NCBI GenBank assembly: GCA_016931075.1
Contig: JAFGFF010000300.1
Location: 1 to 64,000, forward strand
Origin: Pirellulales bacterium
GTDB taxonomy: Bacteria > Planctomycetota > Planctomycetia > Pirellulales > Thermoguttaceae
Reading direction: 5' to 3'
DNA length: 64,000 nt
Both the position numbers and the translations under genes were made by a program. The notes under the pieces are model-generated. The model ran no database searches, was not told the origin of the DNA, and was given only the letters and a program-made list of their open reading frames with translations. Below, piece after piece: positions 37,001 through 49,000 of the stretch. Within the stretch, counting starts at the first letter, position 1, and each line of letters opens with the position of its first letter.

Positions 37001-40000
37001 GAATGCCACGATCTGGCCATGGGCTTGTCGCTCGGCAACAGCAGCTTGGAGGATACGAATCAGGGTTATGGAAGGATAGCGCCGTACATCTATGAGTACG
37101 AGACGGGCGATCCGGGAACGATTCAGGACGGAGTCTCGGCCGGAATCGAGCCGGACGGGGACTACGTCATTGCGTGGACCCAATGGGAAAGGACCGTTGA
37201 CGGAACTGAAACGAACTCGAACATCTACTTCCGTGAATTCAACGAGGGCACCGACACGGTCGGCCCACGGCTGACCGATTTCCTGCAAGCGGACGGCACG
37301 CGGCTGAAGGAAAACGAGCAGATCACCGGGGAGGTGTCGTACGTCATCGTCACGTTTGACGAGGAGTTGATGACGTTCGATCCGCTCTATCCGGAGTCGA
37401 ACGCCCTGACCCCGGAGAACTGGGCGTTGATGATGGACGGCATGGACGGCGTCGAGATCACAGGAGGAATCAGCCAAGTCTACTTCGGCATGAACAAGTC
37501 GGCCGATCCGGACCTAGTCGCGCAGTACGGCCTGAACCCGCTCGGTTCGAACAAGTGGGAGGCCGTGCTGATCCTCGACGGCGATCCGGCCGAAGCAGGC
37601 GACCAACCATTGGGTAACGGCCAATACGCCATCGTCGCCAAGCACTCGTTGCGGGACGTTTCGGACAATCCGCTTGGCCGGTTCGGATATGACCTCAATG
37701 GTCAGGACGTTGGACGCGAGTTCTTTGTTCTGCTACCCGGCGGAGTCGAGACCCCGGTCAACGATCAGACGGCGGGCTCTCAGGAGGTCGTCGACGTCGG
37801 CCTCAGCCCGAGCCTTTTCCCCAATAGTCCGCAAGCCATTGCCGGCGACGTCGACAGTGACTATGTGGTCGTGTGGGTCGACGAGGAACCGGGACACGAA
37901 GGAGTCTACGCGAAGCTCTACACGACGCGCTGGTTCGAGAACGCCTCGGGCAAGCGGCAATCGGTTGTTACCGAGGTGGAGCCGATTAACCCGGCGACGG
38001 GATCGCCTTGGACGAACAACGAGATTCTGATATCGACCGACCCGACGGCCGAATACGCATCGGTCGCTCGGGACGGGGATGGCGATTTTGTCGTCACTTG
38101 GTCGGCCAAGACCACGTCGGGAGATTGGAACGTCTGGTATCGCCGTTTCGACGCGATGGGACGGTCGCTGGACGACGCGCCCAAGAAGGTCAACACCGAG
38201 ACCGATGGCGCGCAGCGGTTCGCCGCCGTGGCCATGGACAACGACGGCGATTTCACCATCACGTGGCAGAGTCAGGGCCAGGACGGCAGTGGTTACGGCG
38301 TCTACGCGCAGCGGTTCACCCGCGAGGGCTTGCGGCTAGGTGGTCTGGACGAGATCCAGGTCCTCTCGATCGTCGGCGATCCGTCCTTTGCCGAGTTTGC
38401 CTTGAAGTTCAACGGCCAGGTGACCGGTTCGATCAGCTACACGGGCGACCTGGAAGACTTGGCTGTCCGGATCGAACAAGAATTGGCCGCATTGGGAGTC
38501 GAGGTCGAGGCTTGGGTGCCCGGCGAAACGGACCATCAGGTGTACATCCGCTTTGTCGGCGAGGACGGTCGCGCCGATCAATCACCGATTTTGTTCGACT
38601 ACGTGACCATCCCGCCGAGCGGGAAGCTCAAGTTGAGCACGCTGGTCGAGGGCGAGGTCAGCGAGTTCCAGGTGGCCGACACGACCGAAGGCAACCAGGT
38701 CTTCCCGTCCATTGCGATGGACACCGACGGCGGGTTTGTCATCTCGTGGACGTCTTTTGGCCAGGATGGAGACGCGCCTTACGAAAGCAACATCTACGCG
38801 AAGCAGTATCCTGGGAACGATCTAGTCTTGCGTCAACTCGATGTCCTAACGCATGGTTTGGGCCTAGAGCATTCCGATCCCTCACGGATCGGCAAGCCCT
38901 ATATCGTGACCGCAACCAACAATCCGGACGACGTGCTGGTTACTCCAGGCACCGGGTTTGACGGCGTGGTTCGAGTTGACAACGACCTTGGAAGCGGCAG
39001 CGGGTCGCTTTTAACTTCGGGACACCACATTCTCACCGCCGCGCACGTGGTGGTCGATGAGTTTCTCGATCCCTTGCCGAGCAACACGATAACCGTGTCG
39101 TTCTTCTTGCCCGCAGGAGAAGTGATTGTTCCCGTTTCTGAGGTCTATGTCCACCCCGACTACGACGGCAATTTCCTGAACGGAAACGACTTGGCCATTC
39201 TCGTGCTGGCGGAAAACGCGCCGGTCGGGGCTGAACGGTACGACATCTACCGTGGAACAGACGAAGTCGGCAAGGAGTTCGAGAAATATGGTTACGGCCT
39301 CACGGGAACCGGGCAAAACGGAACCGATGAATCCATTGAAAGCGGCATCCGGCGAGGTGGAGAGAACAAGTTTGACGCACTAGGATCGCAGATCGAAATA
39401 TCTGCCTTGACGCTGGCATATGACTTCGACAATGGCCAGGTGGCTAATGACGCTTTGGGAGTTAAATTCGGTTTCCCCGACTTGGGTCTAGGCGATGAAG
39501 AGATTTGCGCCGCGCCTGGCGACTCTGGAGGCCCCTCCTTCATCAATGGCCTGATCGCTGGTGTCACCGCCGGTGGATACTCCGTGGACACCGGTGGTAA
39601 CACGGACATCGACAACACACCACTCAATTCCAGCTTCGGTGAAATTGGCATTGACATACGAGTTTCAGCCTACGCCGATTGGATCGACGCGGTTGTGGTG
39701 AGCAGCACGCCAGAGTTCCTCGTGAATCAACGGCTTTCTGGCGACCAGAAATGGTCGGACGTCGCGCTGGACGCGGATGGTGACTTTGTGATCACGTGGA
39801 CCAGCTACGGTTGGGACGGCGGCGGCAATGGCTACGGTTCCGGCTTCTGGGGCGAGAACGGCATCTTTGCGCGGCGATATACAAAAGAAGCAGACGCATT
39901 CGGCAACGAGTTCCAGGTGAATACGTTCACCGAGGACAACCAGCAGCATTCGCAAGTGGCGATGGACGCTGACGGCGACTTCGTAATTACTTGGGAGAGT

Positions 40001-43000
40001 TTCCAGGAGCGGCCGGTGCCCAACACCGGACCCGATTCGCCTGACAGCTACGGCATCTACGCCCAACGCTACGCCCGCAATTCTCAGATCGGCGTTAACC
40101 CATTGCTTGGACCATTCGGCGAAATCGGCGGCGAGCTGCACATCAACGGGACCATGCTCGGCGCCCAACGGTTTCCGTCCGTCACACTCGATGGGACGGG
40201 CGACGCCGTGTTCGTGTGGTCGGGCAACGGCTTGGGAGATATCGACGGAATCTTCACGCAGCGTTTCGAGAAACCCCTCGACGACGCTGGGCCGATCGTC
40301 ACGGACGTGCACAACGTGCTCCTCGACGCGGGAACAGCCATCGATGTGGAAGCTGTGCTGGACAGCCAGATCCTCTACTCCGAAGTCAGTTCCTTCGTGG
40401 TCACCTTCGGAGAAAATCTCAACACGGAATTCGAGGACCATGGTCCACACAGCGTGCTCAATCCAGATCATTGGCAACTCGTCCAGATTCTCAACGACGG
40501 GACGCACCAGGTTATCGAGGACGCGATTGCCCTAGTTGAATTCGGGCTGAACCGAGCGCTCCTCTCGGGTGTTGCTACCCAGTCGAGTAATAAGTACGAA
40601 GCAGTCATCACGTTCGACCGTGACGCAACGGTTCCCGGCGAACAGCCGCTCACCGACGGCGACTATATCCTTACCATCCGGGACGACATCACCGACCAGT
40701 TTGAAAACAGCTTGGATGGTAACTACGATGGCGACCCGGGCAGCGATTTCGAGTTTACCTTCACGGTCCTGACCTCGGCTAGCGAGACCCTGGTCAATGA
40801 TGAAACCATCGGCGATCAGGATGTCATGGACGAGGATCAGCCGATCGAAGAGACTCCCAACAGTCCTCAATCGGTTGATTCCGACGCCGACGGCGACTAT
40901 GTGGTCGTGTGGAGGAGTGAAGGCCCGGATACGGGCATCTACGCCCAGCTCTACGACGCGCTCTGGTTCAAGAATGCCGAGGGAAATCGGGAATCGCTTA
41001 TCAGCGAAAGCGGGATCATCGACCCGATTACACACAATCCTTTGGTGCAAAACATCCTGGTCACGGACGATCCGACGGCGACCTATGCCTCGGTGGCGAT
41101 GGACGCCGACGGTGACTTCGTCGTGACGTGGACGGCCTACAAGGAGGTCCGCGACAACGCCGGCAACATCGTTCACGATCCATACACCGGGCTGCCGTTG
41201 ACTGAAGCGAACGTCTATGCCAAATGGTTCGACGCTACTGGCAAGGCCGGCACCGATGAAATCCAACGGATCACCTTCAGCGACATCCCAAAGACCAGCG
41301 GAGCCACCGGGACACTGAAACTCGGTTTTAATGGGAGCATCACCACCGACATCAACGTGACCCTCTCGCAGGATCCGGCGACGCTGGCGGCTTTGGTCGC
41401 CAACATCAAAGCCAAGTTGCTCGCGTTGGGAATAGACGTGTCCATTGAGCTGGGCGACATCTGGGACACGACCAATGACGATACGCTCTTCAACGTTTCA
41501 GTGGTGGCCCGGTTCCAAGGCGCGGACAGCGAATTGGACCAGCCGGAGATCTCGCTCGAGGATGTGGTTTGGAACGGCACGCCAATTACGACCACGATCG
41601 AGACGGCTTTGCAGGGCGTCAGCGGCGAAGCCTTCCGCGTCAACACCGAAACGGAAAACGACCAGAAGTTCTCGACGATTGCCATGGACCACGACGGCGA
41701 TTTCGTCATCGCTTGGCAGTCCGACGGACAGGACGGCAACGGCGCCGAGGTCTACGCGCAGCGTTACAATCGCTTCGGCAAGGCACTGGGCGTGGTGGAC
41801 GAGCTGCAAGTCATCAGTTTCAACGGGAACCCGACCGGCACGTTCACGCTCGATTTCGGCGGGCTCACGACCGGCCAGATTGCCTTTAACGGCGATGCCA
41901 CAGCCACGGCCACGGCCATCCAGACCCAGTTGGAGTTGCTAGGACTGGAAGTTGAGGTCGAAGCGATCGGCGACGCCGACATCGAGGTTCGCTTTGTTGG
42001 CGCCGACGCCGGCAAAGATCAGGCCCCGTTGTTGGTGGCCAGCAAGAACATCTCCGGAGGCCCGCGAGTCGACATTGTCACGACGACCTCGCAAGACGGC
42101 CGGGCGGGTGAGTTCCGGGTCAACCAGGCCACCGAAGGAGATCAGCTCTTCCCAGCCGTGGCCATGGACGCGCGTGGCAACTTCGTCGTGACTTGGACCT
42201 CGTACGGGCAGGACGGCGATGCCGAGGATGAAACGAACATCTACGCCCGACAGTTCGTCTGGATCGACGACGTGGACGGGGAGCACACCGTCAACAGCGG
42301 AAGTGAGTTCCTCGTTAACCAGGCGATCCTCGGTGATCAGCGATGGTCGGCTGTGGCGATGGATCAGCAGGACGATTTCATCATCACCTGGACGACTGTC
42401 TCGCTCGGTGATCCGGGAGACGACGAAATTATCGGCTCTGAAGGGCAGCAAGATATCTTCGCAAGGCGATTCCTCTTCCAGATCTCGACCGAGGACACTC
42501 CTGTGGAACCGGTTCTGGCCGCCGATGAATTTCAGGTCAACACGTTCACGCGTGGCACCCAGCAGCATTCGTCGATCTCGATGGACGCCAACGGCGACTT
42601 CATCATTGGGTGGGAGAGTTTCCAGGACCGGCCGATGCCTCCGTTAGGCGTGTTAAACGTGCCCAACAGCTTCGGCGTTTTCACACAGCGCTATTACCGC
42701 CGTGAGATGCTCGGTCTGGCTGGAGGTCCCAATGGCGAACTGGGGGTCGAGACTGAGATCAACGGCACCGTCAACCGTGATCAGCGGCTGCCGAGCGTCG
42801 CGTTGGACGACACGGGCGATCTGGTGGTCGTGTGGAGCGGTACGGGCGAGTTGAAGGGCCAGGAAGATGATCAGGGCGTCTATTATCGGCACTTCGACCA
42901 GGTGGACGACGAGGCCGGGCCCACTGTGACCGACGTGGCCAACGTGTTCGATCCGGAGGGCGGTCCGATTCTCATCGAACCAGTCGTCTACGATCAGGAG

Positions 43001-46000
43001 ATCGACTCACTCGTGACTCGGTTCGTAGTCACCTTCAGCGAAGATATGAACGCTCTGTACGGCGATCTGGGCGCCCACAGCGTGACCAATCCGAATTTCT
43101 GGCGTCTGGAGAAGAACGACGACGTGATTGTCGGCGGCATTCACTCAGTGCAGTTCGGTCTGAATCAGGCTTATCTGTCGGGATTGAGCGAGACCCCGAG
43201 CACGAAGTACGAGGCGATTGTCACATTTGACTTGAATCCGCTCACGCCCGGCCTGCAACCGCTAGATGACGGTAAATATCTCTTGAGCGTCCGGCCGGAC
43301 ATCAAGGACAAGTTCGGCAACTCGCTGGACGGAGACCTGGACGGCGAAGTGGGCGGGACGTTCAGCCACGAGTTCATCGTGCTGGTCGGTGAAGGCGGAG
43401 ACACGCCGATCGACCAGAATCCGGTGATCAACGGCCGGACGTTCCCCGAAACGCCCGGGGCCGTTGACGTGGACGAAGACGGAGACCACGTCGTCGTGTG
43501 GACCGGCTATGACGCAACGATCAATCGGGACCGCGTTTTCATACGGGTCTTTAATGCCGACGGCGAGAGTTCCAGCCTGCTTCTGCCTGTTACCCCGACC
43601 ACCGAAACCGTGTCGGACGCCTTCGACGACGATATCCAGCGCTATGCATCCGTGGCGACCGACGCCGACGGCGATTTTGTGGTCACGTGGACAAACTACC
43701 GTGATGCCGACAACAACACGGCCAACGGCCACGAGGAGGTCGACGTCTATGCCCGGCGGTACCAGGCCGACGGAACCCCGATCGGCAGCGCATTCCGCGT
43801 AAACACGCATCTGAAGAACGAGCAGAAGTGGTCCAGCGTGGCGATGGATCCCGACGGGGATTTCGTCATCGCGTGGTCGAGCTACGGCCAGGAGGACCCG
43901 AACCAGTTTAGCTACGGCATTTATGCCCGACGCTACGATATGTTTGGCCGGGCCCTGGGGTGCGAGTTCCAGGTGAACGTGACCACCGGCGGCGACCAGC
44001 AGTTCCCGAGCGTGGCGATGGACGCCAACGGCGCGTTCGTCATCGTCTGGCAGAGCGACCAGAACGGCGTCGGCGACGACATCGTCCTGCGTGAGTTCAC
44101 CTCCTCAGGTGCGCCGGTGATCGGTCCCCGCGGCGGCGAATACGTTGTCAACGACACTACTGACGGTGACCAGCGTTACCCCGACGTCGCAATGAATCTC
44201 AGCGGCGACACCTACGCGGTGACCTGGTCGAGTTCGCAAGGGACCAACGATCAGAGCGGATTCGGCATCTACACGAAGTCGTTCAATCGACTGGACGCCA
44301 CCGAATTGAACGTCACCTACGGCTACCAGGGCTTGCCGGTGGACTTCGACGACTTGACACAAGTCTGGGTGCCGATTGTTGTCGACCAGAACTTCACGAT
44401 CCGCGACGTGAACGTACGATTGACGATCTCGCACGACGACCCATCCGACTTGATGGTCCAGTTGATTGGTCCCGGCGTGATCGATCCGGCTGCGGGGATT
44501 CCAGCGGGAGTGGTTGTTGCCACGTTATTTGACGAAGTACCCCGGCAGGGAGACGAGGATGGATACACCAGCGGCGGCCCCAACGGGACGGATTTTGACC
44601 GGACCGTCCTGGACGACGAGGCCGACCTGTTGATCACCGACGTCGACAACGGGGTTCTTCCGCCGTTTACCGGCGAATTTCGACCGCAGGAACCGCTGGC
44701 CGTCTTCGACGGCGTTCAAGGCCAAGGTATTTGGTGGTTGCGGATTATCGACCAAGACCCGCCGAGCGATCCTGACGTTTACATCGACGACGAAGGCATT
44801 CGTCACAAGTACGTCGACGGCGGCCGGTTGCGGACCTGGTCGCTCGAGTTCACGCTCGACCCGGTGGCCGCTTCGCCCGAGACGCTCGTCAACACGACGA
44901 CCGAAGGGAACCAACTTTATTCGTCCGTCGCGATGGATCACCAAGGCAACTTCATTGTGGTTTGGAGCGGCTACGGCGATCAGGAGGATCAGGAAGACCA
45001 CTCGCAATACGGCGTCTTCTCTCAACGGTTCAACGCGGCCGCCAGCAAGCAGGGAGACGAGACTCGCCTCAACGCGGCCACGCAAGGAATGCAGTGGGTG
45101 CCGTCGGTTGGCATGGACGGTGAGGGTAACTTCGTCGCCGTCTGGACGGGCGTGGGAGTGGATCCTGCAACTATTTCTTCGCTCTACAGCTACGTCAGTG
45201 CGAACCATGATCCACAAGCGGACATCGACGGCCCCATCGTCAGCGGTGTCGAGCTGGTTGACGGCACGGTCCTGCTCGATGGGGGCGTCGTCGGGGTCAA
45301 CCTGACCTCGATGATCATCGCCTTTGGCGAAGATTTGTCCACGAAGGAGATCGTGGTTGGCGGAGAAAGGACTCCAGCCCTCGAAAGCATCCTGAATCCG
45401 AACAACTGGGTCCTGCAACGCAACGGGACCGAGATTCTTGGCGCTGTCTCCGACGTCGCCTTTGTCTGGGATCCCGATCTGCGGCGTTACCAGGCCGAGG
45501 TGACGTTCGACGGAAACGGCATGAGCACCGGCACCCCCGGTTTGGCGACCGGAGACTACACCCTGACGATCCGAAGCCTTGTCGAAGACCTCAGCGGCAA
45601 CTCGCTGGACGGCGACTACGATGGGCAGGCGGGCACCGCGCCGAGTTCCTTCGGCTACGACGGATTCCATATCCAGTTCAGCGTGCCGTCGCAAGATGAC
45701 GTGCTCGGACCCGAACGACGCGTCAGCGAGGATCCCGAGTACTATCAGACACTGTCCGAGCCTTTGGGTACGGGCTTCGCCCGGGAAACGACCAACACGT
45801 CGGTGGCCGTCGACAACGACGGCGACTATGTGGTTGTCTGGACCAGCTATGGCCAGGATGATCCGACCGATCCGAACGGAGCGGGCGTCTACTTCCGGCT
45901 GTACGACCGGAATGACACCCAGATCCTTCCCACAACTCGAGTCAATAACATCACAACCGGCCACCAACGCAACGCGTCGGTGGCAATGGACGCCGACGGC

Positions 46001-49000
46001 GATTTCGTCGTCGTCTGGGAGGCCAAGGGCTCAAACGGCACATGGGAAGTCTATTCCCAGCGGTTCAACGCCGCGGGCAACCGAATCGATAATTTGCGCG
46101 AAAACCGCCTCGACCAGGACCCGAACCGCAACCAGTCCGGCGTTGAAGACATCGAAGTCCTGGTCAACTCGACCATTGCCAACGAGCAGTACAACCCGGC
46201 TGTCGCGATGGACGATTTCGGCAACTTCATCGTCGTCTGGGGCACAGCCGGCCAGAACTTCAGCTACTTCAACAACATCTTCGCTCAACGGTTCGACTAT
46301 CACGGCCAACCGGTCGGTGAAGAGTTCCAGATCAACCAGGTCGACGAACCCGGCACCAACGGGCCGGGAATGGTGCCCGACTTCCGGGCCAACCCGACCG
46401 TGGCCCTGGGCAACGACGGCACTTTCGCCGTGGCGTGGGACCAGTTGGTGGAGCAGATCTCCGGCGCGGTCAGCGACACGAACATTGTCGTTCGGTTCTT
46501 CGACGCCGACGCTCTTCCGACCACGGATGAAATCCAAGTCAATGCGGACGAAGTCACTACCCGCGACGCTTCGCATGATGATCCCGAGGATGCAACAGGT
46601 GGAACCGATATCACCCGACATGCCCGCAACCCGCAAGTGGTCATGGGCACGGACGGCACGGTGATCGTGGCCTTCGAGTCGTATCAGGACAACGATTTCA
46701 CGGGCGGCGAAGACGGCCCGGACAGCTACGGCATCTACTACCGACGATTCGCCGCGGACGGCACTCCGCTGACCGACGGTGTCCAGCAAGCCAATACGGT
46801 CATCACCGACGACGGAGCTGTACCCGCACAGACCGCGTTGGCAAACCAATTCGCCTACGCCCAGGTCAACGCGGCCATCGGCATCGACGCTAACGGCGAC
46901 TTTGCCATCTTCTGGAACGGAAACGGCGCCAACGGGCCCGATCCGCTCGATCCGGAAAACCCGGACCTGGTCTCCGGACACGATTCGGACGGGGTCTTCG
47001 GACGCTGGTTCAGCTCGGGCTCCGACACGATTCTTTCACTGCCCACCACCGTGCAGATGCGGGTCAACCGGACGATCGGCGGCGTGCAGCAGTTCCCGTC
47101 GATCGGCATGGAACCGGATGGCGACGTGATCGTCGTCTGGGCCGGAGCCGGTGTGGGTGACCAGCACGGCATCTTCTCGCGTCGCTATGACAATACGACC
47201 GACACGGCCGGTCCCTTGGCCACTGAACTGCGACTCGGCGATGTCGACGACTGGATCGGCGAACCAAACCGTCTGCTAGGCGACGGCGACAACGTCTACG
47301 GCAACCCGAATTCCCTCCTGGTTGTCTTCGACGAAAATCTGAACACCGAGATGAGCGGCCCCGGTGGGACTCCCGGGCTCCACAGCGTTGAGAACGTGAA
47401 CAACTGGGCCCTGGTCAACGGCCGGAACGAAGAACTCGACGGCGCCATCCATCACGTCACGTTCAGCTTCGACACGACGCTGAACAAGTGGGTGGCTGAA
47501 GTCTTCTTCAGCGACGGCGCCGGCGGTGCGGGCGCATTGGCCAACGGGACCTACACACTGGTCGCAAGGACCGAAATCCAGGACCTGATGGGCAACGCCT
47601 TGGGTTTGACTGGCTACCGTCCCAACGGCACCGGCACGATCCTGGCCGTCCCGGTCGATCCGGACAATCCGGACGGCCCGACCGAGCCCATCCCGCTCGA
47701 TCCGGTGACCAGCCAGCGCGGCGGTTTCGGATTCCTGTTCCGGGTCAACAGCACGGTTCCCGGCTCGGCTCCGTGGGGTGACGTTGACCAGCAGGTCAAC
47801 ACGAACAATGACGGGATCCAAGACGCCGCGGCGGTGGCTCGCAATTCCTTCGGCGAATCGGTCGTGGTTTGGGTAGACTACGCCGAGATTCCCGATCCCA
47901 ACGCCGATCCGGATGATCAAAACCCGCCGACGATCCTCGATGCCAACATCCGGGCGCAACGGTTTGACCGCTATGGCCGGATCCGCGGCGAAGAAATCGC
48001 CGTGAATAGCCTGACCACGGGCGATCAACTCGATCCCGACGTGTCCATGGACGACCAGGGCAATTTCATCGTTGTCTGGTCCGGCGTGGGCGAGGAGTTG
48101 ACCGAGCTGGCGGGCATTTTCGGTCAGCGGTTCGACAGCGACGGCAACGCACTGGGCGGCCAGTTCCGCGTGAACCAGTATATCAATAGCATCCAAGACG
48201 AGCCGGCTGTCGCGATGAATCGCAACAACAGCAACTTCGTCGTTACCTGGACGAGCTTCGGCCAGGACGGCAGCCGTGACGGCGTCTACGCCCGCGAGTA
48301 TCTCCTCAGCGGCCAGCCGGTCGGCAACGAGTTCCGCGTGAACACGCGGACACAAGGCGCCCAGGGCACGCCCGACGTGGCCATCGACGGCACCGGCCGG
48401 TACGTCATCACCTGGGCGAGCGAAGAGCAGGACACGAGTGGTTTAGGTGTCTTCGCCCAGCGTTACACCTGGGGCGCGGTTCCCGTCGGCGCCGAGTTCC
48501 GTGTGAACACGACACAAATGGCCGATCAGTTCGATCCGGCCGTGGCGATGAACGATCATGGTTGGTTCATCATCACCTGGACCAGCGAGCAGGACGGCAG
48601 CGGCTACGGCGTTTATGCCCAACGCTACAACGAGCAGGGCGCCAAGCTGGGTGGAGAGTTCCGCGTCAACACGACAACCGTCCATGACCAACACCAACCG
48701 GCCGTGGCCATGTCGAACGACGTCTTCGTCGTCACGTGGACCTCGTTCAACCAGGACTACCCGCAGGATGAAGATGTCCGTGACAACGGCGTCTACGCTC
48801 GGATGTTCAACGTGGCCGATGGGTCCGACTACGTCGATCCGCGTGTCGGGTTGGTAGGCGAGTTCCAGGTCAATGCGTTGACCGAAGGGGACCAGTCCAA
48901 TCCGGACGTGGCGATGGATGCTGAGGGGCACTACAGCATCGTCTGGTCCGGCCAGGACGCCGACTATATAGCCCCCTCCGTCGCGCCCCAGGATCCGAAT

